Source: Streptomyces sp. AM 2-1-1 (GTDB lineage Bacteria > Actinomycetota > Actinomycetes > Streptomycetales > Streptomycetaceae). From it: a stretch of DNA of 64,000 nucleotides. This document shows positions 39,987 through 49,003 of this stretch, piece by piece (positions within the stretch are counted from its first letter, which is position 1; the number at the start of each line of letters is the position of its first letter). Under the pieces are notes generated by a model. It searched no databases. It was given only the letters and a program-made list of their open reading frames with translations, and was not told where the DNA came from. Position numbers and translations under genes: made by a program. Location of the stretch: contig NZ_CP119147.1 in NCBI RefSeq assembly GCF_029167645.1, forward strand, positions 3,348,001 through 3,412,000, in the 5' to 3' direction.

Positions 39987-42287
39987 ATGCCGTCGTCGCC
40001 TGCCCCGCCGTTCGTCCCGTCCCCGCGTCGTGAGCGGGCGCCGCACCCCACGGGCCGGCCGCGCCGCCTCGGCGGGTGGTGCGCACGGCACTCCGTGGGC
40101 GTGCTCCTGCTCTGGGCGGTGGCGCTCGCGGGGCTCCAGGGGCTGGTCCACGCGTACGGCGGTGACTACTCGGACGACTTCTCGCTCCCCGGCACCCAGT
40201 CCCAGGACGGGCTGGACGTCCTGCGCGCCCACGCGCCGTCCGCCGGCGGTCACAGCGCCCAGATCGTCCTGCACGACGGCGAGCCCCTCACCGACCTCTC
40301 CGACCAGGTCTCCTCGGCGGTCACCGGCCTCCGGAAGCTGCCCGACGTCCTCGTGGTCCAGAACCCGCTGCCACCGCCGGGCAGCACCCCTCCCCCGCCG
40401 CCGACCGGTACCCCGGACACCGGCCCGCTCTCCGCGGACGGGAGGACGGCGTACGTCACGGTCCGTTTCGACGTGCGGCCCTCGACGCTCGGCGCCGAGT
40501 ACCTGCACGGGGTGGACCGGGCGGTTCAGCCGCTGCGTGCGGCGGGGGTGCGCGTGGAGTACGGGGGCCCGCTGGGCGAACTCGCGCGGCCGGGGGCCGG
40601 CGACCGCACCGGCGAGGCGATCGGTTTCGGGGTGGCGTTCCTGGTGCTGCTGATCGGCTTCGGCAGCCTGCTCGCCGCCCTGTTGCCCCTGGTCACGGCG
40701 GTGTTCTGCGCGGTGGTCGGCGTGGCGCTGCTGGGGCTGCTCGCCTCGGTGTGGACCTTCGCCACGGTCTCCCCGACGCTCGCCACGATGATCGGTACCG
40801 GCGTCGGCATCGACTACGCGCTCTTCCTGGTGACCCGGCACCGGCAGAACCTTCTGGACGGCCGGGATCCGGCCACCGTCGCCGGGAACGCCGCCGCGAC
40901 CAGCGGGCGCGCGGTCCTGCTCTCCGGCTGCACGGTGGTCCTCGCGCTCTCCGGCCTCTGGGTCTGCGGTATCGGCTTCATCGGCAGGCTCGGACTGGCC
41001 GCTGCCGTCACCGTCGTCACGGCGGTGATCGGCGCCCTCACCCTGGTCCCCGCGCTCCTGGGGCTGATCGGCCGCCGCATCGACCGCCTCCGGGTCCGTA
41101 CCCCGGTCGCCGAGACGGACGCCACGCCCGGCGGGAACACGCGCGGCGGGAACATGTCCGGCGGGAGCACGCACAGCGGTTGGCACCGGTACGCCCGGCG
41201 GGTGGAGCGGCGTCCCTGGTGGTTCCTGGCGGGCGGGGTGGTGGTGCTGGCGGTGCTCGCCTTCCCGCTCCTCTCCCTCCGGTCGGGGCACATCGGCGAC
41301 GGGGCGGACCCGGAGTCGTTCACCGACCGGCGGGCCTACGACCTGATGTCGTCCGCCTTCGGGCCCGGTTCCAACGGCCCGCTGACGCTGGTGATCGACC
41401 GGAGCGACGTGCCGCAGGCGGACCGGCCGGCACTCGCCTCCCAGGCGGGCAAGGCCCTCACCGGGGTGCCCGACGCGGCGACGATCACGCCGCTCACCGC
41501 CACCTCGGACGGCGACGTGCTGACCGCGACCGCCTACTCGGTCGCGGGCCCGCAGGACGAGCGGACCACCGCGCTCACCGACGACCTGACCGACACCGTG
41601 CTCCCGAAGGCGGTGGAAGGCTACGAGGCCCGGACGTACGTCACCGGCACCACCGCCGCCCAGGTCGACTTCCTCGGCGTCGTCGCCGGCCGGCTGCCGC
41701 TGGTCGTCGCGGTGGTGGTGGCCCTCGCGTTCCTGGTGGTCCTGGTCGTCTTCCGGGGTCCGCTCGTCGCCGTGAAGGCCGCGGTTCTCGGCGTGCTCTC
41801 GATCTCCGCCTCGTACGGGGTCGTGGTCGCCGTCTTCCAGTGGGGCTGGGGCGGACCGGCGCTCGGTGTCCCGGGGGACGTGCCGATCGAGAGCTACGTC
41901 CCGGTGATGATGTTCGCGATCGTCTTCGGGTGGGGCATGGACCACGAGATCTTCCTGCTCTCCCGCATCCACGAGGCGTGGCTGCGCACCGGTGACCCCC
42001 GGGGGAGCGTCGCGCACGCGCTGGGAATCACCGCCCGGGTCATCACCTGCGCGGCACTGATCATGGTCAGCGTCTTCGCGGCGTTCCTGATCAGCGACAG
42101 CATCGTGGTGAAGATGCTGGGCCTCGGCCTCGCCGCCGGCGTGCTCATCGACGCGTCGGTCGTCCGCCTGCTCCTGGTGCCTGCCGTCATGACCCTGCTC
42201 GGCCGGGCCGCCTGGTGGACCCCCCGGTGGCTGGACCGCGCGCTGCCGCGCCCGGGCACGGAGGGAACCGCCGGCCGGAAGCCCTGA
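39987..42287 (+). CDS. MMPL/RND-type lipid or drug exporter
   Basis: From ATG 39987 (AGGAGG upstream) the 766-aa product has two MMPL repeats, each with one anchor, an extracytoplasmic loop, and five to six membrane segments. The first proton-relay site, MIGTGVGIDYALFLVTRHRQ, is standard (D-Y). The second reads FGWGMDHEIFLLSRIHE: the family Tyr is His. MMPL proteins move lipids or small molecules out, driven by protons. A Gly/Asn/Thr-rich linker (PGGNTRGGNMSGGST) joins the halves. The gene faces away from the hydrolase remnant. Substrate unknown. Confidence 0.88.
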   Translation: MPSSPAPPFVPSPRRERAPHPTGRPRRLGGWCARHSVGVLLLWAVALAGLQGLVHAYGGDYSDDFSLPGTQSQDGLDVLRAHAPSAGGHSAQIVLHDGEPLTDLSDQVSSAVTGLRKLPDVLVVQNPLPPPGSTPPPPPTGTPDTGPLSADGRTAYVTVRFDVRPSTLGAEYLHGVDRAVQPLRAAGVRVEYGGPLGELARPGAGDRTGEAIGFGVAFLVLLIGFGSLLAALLPLVTAVFCAVVGVALLGLLASVWTFATVSPTLATMIGTGVGIDYALFLVTRHRQNLLDGRDPATVAGNAAATSGRAVLLSGCTVVLALSGLWVCGIGFIGRLGLAAAVTVVTAVIGALTLVPALLGLIGRRIDRLRVRTPVAETDATPGGNTRGGNMSGGSTHSGWHRYARRVERRPWWFLAGGVVVLAVLAFPLLSLRSGHIGDGADPESFTDRRAYDLMSSAFGPGSNGPLTLVIDRSDVPQADRPALASQAGKALTGVPDAATITPLTATSDGDVLTATAYSVAGPQDERTTALTDDLTDTVLPKAVEGYEARTYVTGTTAAQVDFLGVVAGRLPLVVAVVVALAFLVVLVVFRGPLVAVKAAVLGVLSISASYGVVVAVFQWGWGGPALGVPGDVPIESYVPVMMFAIVFGWGMDHEIFLLSRIHEAWLRTGDPRGSVAHALGITARVITCAALIMVSVFAAFLISDSIVVKMLGLGLAAGVLIDASVVRLLLVPAVMTLLGRAAWWTPRWLDRALPRPGTEGTAGRKP

Positions 42288-42322
42288 CACCTGTCGCGGG
42301 AGCCGCCCGGAGAACGACGAAA

Positions 42323-42359
42323 CCCCCGCCCACCGGTCGCGCGGACCGGAGGGCGGGGG
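42323..42359. terminator. Terminator between MMPL and helicase genes
   Basis: CCCCCGCCC (42323-42331) pairs with GGGCGGGGG (42351-42359) around a 19-base loop between converging genes. Confidence 0.65.
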
Positions 42360-42392
42360 CGCTGTCGTGCGTGGCGGGTCGTGCCGGAGCGC

Positions 42393-44006
42393 TTACGCCG
42401 CGCGGTTGGCGCGGCGCACCGCGGCGGCGGCGCGGGCCTCCGGCGTCGCCAGGTCGGTGCGGCGGGGCCGGCCGGCACCCGAGCGGGCACCCGCGCCAGG
42501 ACCGCGGCCACGGCCCATGAAGGCCCCGCCCCGCGACTTGCCGGAGGACTTGGCGCGCTCGGACGGCGGGCTGCTGATGACGACGGGGACGCCGGACGGG
42601 GTCCGGGCGCCGGTGATCCGGCTCAGCTCGGCCTCGCCGGACCGGACCTGGGCGATCTGCGGGGTGATGCCCGCGTCCATCATCAGGCGGGACATCTCGC
42701 GTCGCTGGTTGGGCAGCACCAGCGTGACCACGCTGCCGGACTCGCCGGCCCGCGCGGTGCGCCCGCCCCGGTGGAGGTAGTCCTTGTGGTCGCTCGGCGG
42801 GTCGACGTTCACCACGAGGTCGAGGTTGTCGACGTGGATGCCGCGCGCCGCGACGTTGGTGGCGACCAGCACGGTGACGTGCCCGGTCTTGAAGCGGTCC
42901 AGGGTGCGGGTGCGCTGCGGCTGCGACTTGCCGCCGTGCAGCGCGGCGGCCCGGACGCCGCTGGCCAGCAGGTGGTCGGTGAGCCGGTCCACCGCGTGCT
43001 TGGTGTCCAGGAACATGATCACCCGTCCCTCGCGGGCGGCGATCTCCGTGGTGGTCGCGTACTTGTCGGCGCCCTGCACGTAGAGCACGTGGTGCTCCAT
43101 CGTGGTGACGGCACCGGCGGCCGGGTCGACGGAGTGCACGACCGGGTCGTGCAGGTAGCGCCGGACCAGCAGGTCGACGTTCTTGTCGAGGGTGGCCGAG
43201 AAGAGCATCCGCTGCCCCTCCGGGTTGACCTGGTCCAGCAACTCGGTGACCTGCGGCATGAAGCCCATGTCGGCCATCTGGTCGGCCTCGTCGAGCACCG
43301 TGATGGTGACCCGGTCCAGCTTGCAGTCACCGCGCTCGATGAGGTCCTTGAGCCGGCCCGGCGTGGCGACGACGACCTCGGCACCGCCCCGCAGCGCGCT
43401 GGCCTGCCGGCCGATCGACATGCCGCCGACGACGGTGGCGAGCCGCAGCTTCAGCGACCGGGCGTACGGGGTGAGCGCGTCGGTCACCTGCTGGGCCAGC
43501 TCACGGGTGGGCACGAGGACCAGGGCGAGCGGGCGGCGGGCGTCCGCACGGCGGCCTTCGGTACGGGCCAGCAGCGCGAGGCCGAAGGCCAGCGTCTTGC
43601 CGGAGCCGGTACGGCCGCGCCCGAGGACGTCGCGTCCGGCGAGCGAGTTGGGGAGGGTGGCCGCCTGGATCGGGAACGGCACGGTGACGCCCTCGGCGAC
43701 GAGCGTCGCCTTCAGGGGCGCGGGCAGCTCCATGGCCTCGAAGGTCTCGATCGCCGGGAGACCCGGGTTGATCGTGACCGGCAGGGCGAACTCGCTCCGG
43801 CCCGCGGACGGCCTGCGGCTGCCCTGGCCACCGGAGCGGCGCGGTCCGCCGCCGGAGCCGGCGGGGCGGCCCCCGCCGGAGTACCTCGAGCCACCGCCGA
43901 AGCCGGATCCGGAACCGCCGCCGAAGCCGGAGCCACCGGAACCGGGGCCACCGGAGCGGGTGCGGGAAAACCTGTCGTTCGAGCGGGGCGTGCGATCGCG
44001 GTTCAT
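42393..44006 (-). CDS. DEAD-box RNA helicase
   Basis: The ATG at 44006 with GGAAAGG upstream gives 537 aa. A Gly/Ser/Arg-rich N-terminal tail (to about residue 68) is followed by the helicase core: Q motif FPIQAATLP (111), GRTGSGKT (131-138), PTRELA (165), TPGRLK (215), DEAD (239-242), SAT (270-272), and HRGGRTARAG late in the core. The C-terminal 70 residues are basic and Gly-rich and probably bind RNA. Location beside cspA, 283 bases away on the same strand, suggests a cold or RNA-structure role, as with CsdA/DeaD-like helicases. Confidence 0.93.
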   Translation of the reverse strand: MNRDRTPRSNDRFSRTRSGGPGSGGSGFGGGSGSGFGGGSRYSGGGRPAGSGGGPRRSGGQGSRRPSAGRSEFALPVTINPGLPAIETFEAMELPAPLKATLVAEGVTVPFPIQAATLPNSLAGRDVLGRGRTGSGKTLAFGLALLARTEGRRADARRPLALVLVPTRELAQQVTDALTPYARSLKLRLATVVGGMSIGRQASALRGGAEVVVATPGRLKDLIERGDCKLDRVTITVLDEADQMADMGFMPQVTELLDQVNPEGQRMLFSATLDKNVDLLVRRYLHDPVVHSVDPAAGAVTTMEHHVLYVQGADKYATTTEIAAREGRVIMFLDTKHAVDRLTDHLLASGVRAAALHGGKSQPQRTRTLDRFKTGHVTVLVATNVAARGIHVDNLDLVVNVDPPSDHKDYLHRGGRTARAGESGSVVTLVLPNQRREMSRLMMDAGITPQIAQVRSGEAELSRITGARTPSGVPVVISSPPSERAKSSGKSRGGAFMGRGRGPGAGARSGAGRPRRTDLATPEARAAAAVRRANRAA

Positions 44007-44235
44007 GCAGAACCTTTCCTCGATGGGCACGTATCGAGGGATTCTCTGTGCAGAGCGACGACCGACAGGGCGCCCAGAATCGCAAGAACGAGCCGATGAA
44101 TGAAACACAAACGGAAACAGGAGAACCGGAATCGGAACTCCTGTTGAAGAACGGGAAACAACGGGCGGACGGACGTGCTGACAATCCGGTCCGCCGACAT
44201 CATCCCGCAGCGTCGGCCGGGAACGCCAACGAGCC

Positions 44236-44263
44236 GGGGCCCGCACCCCTAGGTGCGGGCCCC
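44236..44263 (-). terminator. Terminator of the cold-shock gene
   Basis: GGGGCCCGCACC and GGTGCGGGCCCC (12 bp) pair around CCTA. The hairpin lies 25 bases after the cspA stop on the minus strand. Confidence 0.85.
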
Positions 44264-44288
44264 AGCTGCGTGGAACGACTGTGCGAGA

Positions 44289-44492
44289 TCAGGCGGGAAC
44301 GATGTTCTCGGCCTGCGGGCCCTTCTGGCCCTGCGTGATGTCGAAGTTCACCTTCTGGCCCTCCTGCAGCTCACGGAAGCCCTGGGCGGCGATGTTCGAG
44401 TAGTGGGCGAACACGTCCGGGCCGCCACCCTCCTGCTCGATGAAGCCGAAGCCCTTTTCCGAGTTGAACCACTTCACGGTTCCAGTAGCCAT
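44289..44492 (-). CDS. cspA: Cold-shock protein (CspA family)
   Basis: The 67-aa product is a complete [23 protein letters not shown] with RNP1 (KGFGFI) and VFAHYSNI (RNP2) and [20 protein letters not shown]. It binds single-stranded RNA and melts structure. The start has AAGGAG upstream. A palindrome in its leader may form RNA structure. It ends in a strong terminator. Confidence 0.97.
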   Translation of the reverse strand: MATGTVKWFNSEKGFGFIEQEGGGPDVFAHYSNIAAQGFRELQEGQKVNFDITQGQKGPQAENIVPA

Positions 44493-44519
44493 GTCAGTCT
44501 CCTTGGGGGCATAACCCGC

Positions 44520-44540
44520 GGATGCGCACTGTGCGCATCC
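44520..44540 (-). promoter_or_regulatory. Perfect palindrome in the cspA leader
   Basis: GGATGCGCAC and GTGCGCATCC are 10-bp reverse complements around a single T, centred 38 bases upstream of the ATG. As RNA it can fold into a small hairpin close to the ribosome site; as DNA it could be an operator. Confidence 0.5.
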
Positions 44541-44771
44541 AACGTCGCCGCGATGATTACCCCGTCCGGGATGAATACCGGAAATACAAACCGCACCCCG
44601 CCGGCATACAACTGGCAAGAGCGCGTGAAGTTCTTGGGAACCACAACTGCAACTGGATCAACCGTAGCACGATGCAAGCGAAAGGGGGCGGTACGTAATT
44701 ACGCTCCGCCCGGGGTGTCATAAATTCTCCTCGCGCATTGTCCGCAAATCTGCTTCGACGGAAGCAGATAT

Positions 44772-45188
44772 TCAGGATCCACCGGACCGAACGGACCCGC
44801 CGGACCGAACGGACCCCGCGGACCCAACGGACGAGTCGGACCGGCCGGCCCCGTCGGGCCGCCCGCCGCCCGGGGAGGTGCGCAGCTCCTCGTTGAGCCG
44901 GAGCGCCTCTTCGAGCTGGTCCTCCAGGATCACGATCCGGCAGGCGGCCTCCACCGGCGTCCCGCTGTCGACCAGCTCGCGGGCGCGGGCCGCGATGCGG
45001 AGCTGGTAGCGGGAGTAACGGCGGTGGCCGCCGCCGGACCGCAGGGGGGTGATCAGCCGGGCGTCTCCGAGCGCCCGGAGGAAAGCGGGCGTCGCGCCGA
45101 TCATCTCCGCCGCCCTCCCCATCGTGTACGCGGGGTAGTCGTCGTCGTCGAGGCGGTCGACGACGTGCGGTGTGGCTTCCGGGGGCAT
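44772..45188 (-). CDS. MerR-family regulator
   Basis: The ATG at 45188 has AGAGG upstream and gives 138 aa. The MerR winged helix is present (YTMGRAAEMIGATPAFLRAL, then GDARLITPLRSGGGHRRYSR), followed by the dimerisation helix (ARARELVDSGTPVEAACRIV). There is no C-terminal ligand domain beyond a Gly/Ser tail made of repeats (SVGSAGSVRSGGSVRSGGS). It lies upstream of cspA on the same strand, with 279 bases between. Its own near-palindrome GAACACTTGTGTCC (45266-45279) could be an operator. Target unknown. Confidence 0.85.
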   Translation of the reverse strand: MPPEATPHVVDRLDDDDYPAYTMGRAAEMIGATPAFLRALGDARLITPLRSGGGHRRYSRYQLRIAARARELVDSGTPVEAACRIVILEDQLEEALRLNEELRTSPGGGRPDGAGRSDSSVGSAGSVRSGGSVRSGGS

Positions 45189-45789
45189 AGCACCTCTTCC
45201 GGGACCGCGAGGGAGCGGGACCGGGGGGCGGCCTGTCCGCTCCCCGGGGACGCTGGCGAGTCCCAGAACACTTGTGTCCAGATCAGTCACGTCTATCGTA
45301 GCCGCGACAGTTTTTCCCGTCTCGTGGAGCGAGGCTTTCTGCCCCTCCCGCACGGATCGGGCAGCTGCCCGGGCGCGCCACGCGGCGTGGCCCGGGCCGG
45401 AGGCCGGCCCTGTGGGAGGGGCGCCCACCGCCGGCCCGCGCGCACCCCGGCGACCGACCGTTCGTGCGAACTGATCCGGGCTACCGGTCAGTTGTCGCCG
45501 GAGCCGGGGGCGGTCCATAATGCACGCGTAGCCCTTCGCGCATCCCCCGTCGTGAAGGGCTACGTCATGTCTCCGGCCCGAATCCGGCCGCGCCCGGGGC
45601 GACTTCGCGCGACCGCCCCGGTGCCGGGCCGCCCGGCGGAGCTCGCGCCGGACCGGCCGCCGCCGTCCCTCCTCCCTCCACCGGCTCCCGCTGCGTTTGC
45701 GGGCCGTACGCCCAGCCGGTTACGTGGAAGCGTCACGAGTCCGGGCCGCGCGCACGGGTCCGGCCGGCGCCACCAGGAGGGACAGGCAG
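45189..45789. other. Gene-free stretch between merR and the 90-aa membrane protein
   Basis: I find no convincing coding frame. The left end holds the near-palindrome upstream of the MerR gene. A stem-loop at 45528-45563 pairs GTAGCCCTTC with GAAGGGCTAC. The right end carries the ribosome site of the following gene. Confidence 0.5.
45528..45563. other. Stem-loop of unknown role
   Basis: Ten-bp perfect arms (GTAGCCCTTC at 45528-45537; GAAGGGCTAC at 45554-45563) enclose 16 bases. No T-run follows on either strand. It could be a weak terminator or part of an untranslated leader. Confidence 0.4.
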
Positions 45790-46062
45790 ATGTCCGGAAA
45801 GAGCTCCCGGAAGTCCCCGGAGGCCGGGACGTCCGGCACGGCCGGGGCGGCGGGCCCGTCCAAGGCGCGCCTGCTGCTGAAGATCGGTACCAGCACTCTC
45901 GCCGTCGTCCGCGCGGTGAAGCGGGTGCGCCACGTCACCGGCCGGGCCGACAAGCTGATCGCGGCCGACGCCGTGGCGGGCCTGCTGCCGATGATCACCG
46001 CCGTCGCGATCGTCGTGCGTCAGCTCCGGCGTAAACCGCACGCCGCCCACGCCACTCATTAG
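45790..46062 (+). CDS. Small basic membrane protein, 90 aa
   Basis: The ATG at 45790 with AGGAGGG upstream gives 90 aa. The N-terminal third is Ser/Gly/Ala-rich (KSSRKSPEAGTSGTAGAAGP), followed by basic helices (KIGTSTLAVVRAVKRVRHVT) and a hydrophobic stretch (IAADAVAGLLPMITAVAIVV) with a basic tail. It probably anchors at the inner leaflet. No family is recognised. It is followed by the GNAT gene after 87 bases. Confidence 0.6.
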   Translation: MSGKSSRKSPEAGTSGTAGAAGPSKARLLLKIGTSTLAVVRAVKRVRHVTGRADKLIAADAVAGLLPMITAVAIVVRQLRRKPHAAHATH

Positions 46063-46149
46063 GGCAGTTTCCCGGGCAGGGAGGGCCGTCGGGCACGGGA
46101 TCCGGCGAAACCGCCCCGGTGAGCCCGTCCGGCCGGGTACGACTGGTCC

Positions 46150-47004
46150 GTGTCCACCTTCGAGATCACCACCGCGAGCGCCGACGACATGCCCCTTCTC
46201 GCCGCCTGGGCCCACGAGGAGGGGTGGAACCCGGGCCTCGCCGACGAGGGGCCCTTCTTCGCCGCCGACCCGTGCGGGTTCCTCTTCGGCCGGCTCGACG
46301 GTGAGCCCGTCACCTCGGTGTCGGTCGTGCGCTACGGCTCCGGCTACGCCTTCCTCGGCTTCTACCTCACCCGTCCCCATCTGCGCGGCCGGGGATACGG
46401 GCTGTCGACCTGGCGGGCGGGCACCGCGCGCCTGAGCGGGCGCACCATCGGGCTCGACGGCGTACCCGACCAGCAGGACAACTACCGCAGGTCGGGTTTC
46501 CGTACGGAGTGGCGGAACGCCCGCTACGAGGGTTTCGTGGCGGCAGGGACCGCGCTGCCGCCGGGCCTGCGCCTGGTCGACGCCCGGACGGTGCCGTTCG
46601 AGCGGCTGGCCGCGTACGACCGCCGGTTCTTCCCCGCGCCGCGCGACGCCTTCCTCGCGGCGTGGATCACCGCCCCGCGGCGGGCCGCGCTCGCGGTGGT
46701 GCGGGAGGAGGACGGCGCGGTCGAGGGGTTCGGGGTGTTGCGCGCCTGCCGCGCGGCCTCCCGGGTCGGCCCGCTGTTCGCGGGTTCGCCGGAGGTGGCG
46801 GCGGCGCTGCTCGGCGCACTCGCGGCCACCGCGCCGGGGGTCCCGGTGGCGATGGACGTGCCCGACATCAACCCGGTGGCGGTGCGGCTGGCGGAGCAGC
46901 TGGGGCTGACCCCGTCGTTCGGGACGGCCCGGATGTACGCGGGGCCGGTGCCGGAGTTCGACCGCTCCGGCGTCTACGGCCTCACCAGTCTGGAGCTGGG
47001 CTGA
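46150..47004 (+). CDS. GNAT acetyltransferase with C-terminal GNAT-like extension
   Basis: The 284-aa protein starts MSTFEITTASADDMPLLAAW and carries a first GNAT core at about 50-130 with FLGFYLTRPHLRGRGYGLST (acetyl-CoA loop R-G-x-G-Y-G) and GVPDQQDNYRRSGFR. A second, weaker GNAT-like half follows (GFGVLRACRAASRVGPLFAG then MDVPDINPVAVRLAEQLGLT). Two-domain GNATs of this length are common in actinobacteria and acetylate small molecules or proteins. Monocistronic or with the 90-aa gene. Confidence 0.85.
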   Translation: MSTFEITTASADDMPLLAAWAHEEGWNPGLADEGPFFAADPCGFLFGRLDGEPVTSVSVVRYGSGYAFLGFYLTRPHLRGRGYGLSTWRAGTARLSGRTIGLDGVPDQQDNYRRSGFRTEWRNARYEGFVAAGTALPPGLRLVDARTVPFERLAAYDRRFFPAPRDAFLAAWITAPRRAALAVVREEDGAVEGFGVLRACRAASRVGPLFAGSPEVAAALLGALAATAPGVPVAMDVPDINPVAVRLAEQLGLTPSFGTARMYAGPVPEFDRSGVYGLTSLELG

Positions 47005-47031
47005 CGCACGGGTCACCGGCGCCCCGGACGG

Positions 47032-48924
47032 TCAGCGGCGTGGGCGGGGGTGGGGATGCGGTCCCGGGCCCGCCGCGAGCCGGGGTCCGGTGACGGGGCG
47101 GGGGCCGTCGATCAGCTCCGGTCCGGTGGGGCGGAAGGGCCTGCCCCTCCGGGTGGAGCCGGCCACCGGGCCGTCGAGACCGACGTCCTCCCGGATGCGC
47201 GAGGCGAGGACGGCGATGTCGTCGTCGGCGCCCTCGCCGAACCGGTCCAGCGCCGCGTCCAGCAGGTCTTCCAGGTCGCCGCTCTCCGGCATGGTGAGCG
47301 TGGAGAGCCGCCGCAGGGAGACGTCGATGTCCTCGCCCCGGCGTTCCACCAGCCCGTCGGTGTACATGAAGAGGACGGTGCCGGGCGGGCAGGGCACGAC
47401 CTCGGTGCGGTAGCCGCCGAAGCCCATGCCGAGCGGGGGCCCGGGGTTCACCGGTATCACCCGGGAGCGGGGCTGTCCCGGATCGATGAAGACGGGCGGC
47501 AGGTGTCCCGCGCTCGCCACCTCGCAGGTACCGGCGAAGCGGTCGACGACGGCGAGCAGGCAGGTGGCGGCCCGGTCCAGACCCGATCGCTGCACCATCG
47601 CGTCGAGCTGTTCCAGGATGCGGTGCGGGGGCAGGTCCTCGCCGGCCAGCAGCCGCAGCAGCGAGCGGTAGTGGCTCATGGCCACCGCCGCGTCGACGCC
47701 GTGCCCCATGACGTCCCCCATCGCCTTGAGGTGGCGCCCGTCGTGCAGCGGGACCACGTCGAACCAGTCGCCGCCCACCACCGCCCCCCGGTCGGCGGGC
47801 AGGTAGCGGGTGGCGACCTCCACGTGCGGGTGGGATCCGCGGGGTTCGGAGAGCAGCGACGCCTGGAGTTCGCGGGCGATGGTGTGTTCGCTGGCGTAGC
47901 GGCGGGCGTGGTCGAGGTCGACCGCGGCCCGGCCGGCGAGCTGCCCCGCGACGAGGACGTCCTCGTCGTCGAAGGGCTCCGAGTGTTCCGAGCGGACCAG
48001 GCTCAGCACTCCGAGGGACGCCCCGCGTGCGGCGAGCGGCACGACGAGGGCGGAGCGCAGACCGGAGGCCCGGTAGGCGGCGATCAGTTCGGCGGTGGCG
48101 CCGGAGCGGCCGAACTCGCTCCCCTCGCCCAGATCCTTGACGACGGGTTCACCGGCCGCGATGCACTGGGCGACGACCGCGTCCTCCTCGAAATCGATGT
48201 AGTCGCCCGTGTGGGTGAAGAGCTCCGCTCCCGCCCGGTACTCGGGGGCGGCGGCGAACCCGGCCCGGCGCATCCGCAGGATGCCCGGCGGGGCGCGGCG
48301 GACGGTGTGCCCGATCTCGGGCGGGAAGACCTCCACCGCGGCGAAGTCGGCGAGGGCGGGGACGACGAACTCGGCGAGCTCCCGGCAGGTGGTGTCCATG
48401 TCGAGGGTGGTGCCGATGTGGACGGCTGCGGTGGCGAGGAGGGCCAGGTGCCGGCGGGCGCGCACCAGCTCCCGCTCCTCGTTCTTGACCTCGCTCATCT
48501 CCACCAGGACGGCGACGATTCCGAGCGGCACGCCGTCGCGCTCCAGCCGGTGGTAGGCGGCCTGCCAGTAGCGCTCCTCGTGGCGCGAGACGCTCCAGGT
48601 CTGGCCCCGGGTCACGGTCTCGCGTGGTCTCCCGTCGCGCAGGACGAGCCGCATGACGTGGGTGCGGGCGTCGAGGTGGGGCAGCACCTCGCGGACCGTG
48701 CGGCCGAGGTGGGCGTCGGCGGAGAGGCCGTTGAACCCGGCGAGGGCCGGGTTCACGTAGGCGTAGCGCAGGCGGGTGTCGAAGACGGCCACTCCGGCGG
48801 GGCTGCCCTCGGCGAACGCGGCGAGCGCGGCCAGCTCGGCCTCGGGGACCGTCGCGGGCGGCTGTGCGCCGGATCTGCCCTCCACCGGAGTCTCCCGCCG
48901 TCGCTCGGCCCGCCCGCTCGTCAC
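47032..48924 (-). CDS. PAS-GAF-SpoIIE serine phosphatase
   Basis: The 630-aa protein has a PAS domain (about 30-150; FAEGSPAGVAVFDTRLRYAY, VNPALAGFNGLSADAHLGRT), a GAF domain (about 165-335; ATAAVHIGTTLDMDTTCREL), and a SpoIIE-type PP2C phosphatase (about 370-580) with VGGDWFDVVPL, MGDVMGHGVDAAVAMSHYRS and FMYTDGLVERRGEDID (Mg2+ ligands). A Pro/Arg-rich tail follows. Such proteins dephosphorylate anti-sigma antagonists and so turn on stress or development sigma factors after a PAS/GAF signal. It has no kinase domain here. Stand-alone; target unknown. Confidence 0.92.
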   Translation of the reverse strand: MTSGRAERRRETPVEGRSGAQPPATVPEAELAALAAFAEGSPAGVAVFDTRLRYAYVNPALAGFNGLSADAHLGRTVREVLPHLDARTHVMRLVLRDGRPRETVTRGQTWSVSRHEERYWQAAYHRLERDGVPLGIVAVLVEMSEVKNEERELVRARRHLALLATAAVHIGTTLDMDTTCRELAEFVVPALADFAAVEVFPPEIGHTVRRAPPGILRMRRAGFAAAPEYRAGAELFTHTGDYIDFEEDAVVAQCIAAGEPVVKDLGEGSEFGRSGATAELIAAYRASGLRSALVVPLAARGASLGVLSLVRSEHSEPFDDEDVLVAGQLAGRAAVDLDHARRYASEHTIARELQASLLSEPRGSHPHVEVATRYLPADRGAVVGGDWFDVVPLHDGRHLKAMGDVMGHGVDAAVAMSHYRSLLRLLAGEDLPPHRILEQLDAMVQRSGLDRAATCLLAVVDRFAGTCEVASAGHLPPVFIDPGQPRSRVIPVNPGPPLGMGFGGYRTEVVPCPPGTVLFMYTDGLVERRGEDIDVSLRRLSTLTMPESGDLEDLLDAALDRFGEGADDDIAVLASRIREDVGLDGPVAGSTRRGRPFRPTGPELIDGPRPVTGPRLAAGPGPHPHPRPRR

Positions 48925-49003
48925 CCGCGGGGTTCCCCTCCCATCCTCTGCCGCTCCCCGGTGCCCCGCATCCGGGAGACCCGGCCGGAGACTGCGGCCC
49001 GCT

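Noticed and set aside
45567..46034. Small plus-strand frame starting MSPARIRPRPGRL
   Set aside because: Arg/Pro-rich and overlaps the better 90-aa gene; no support.
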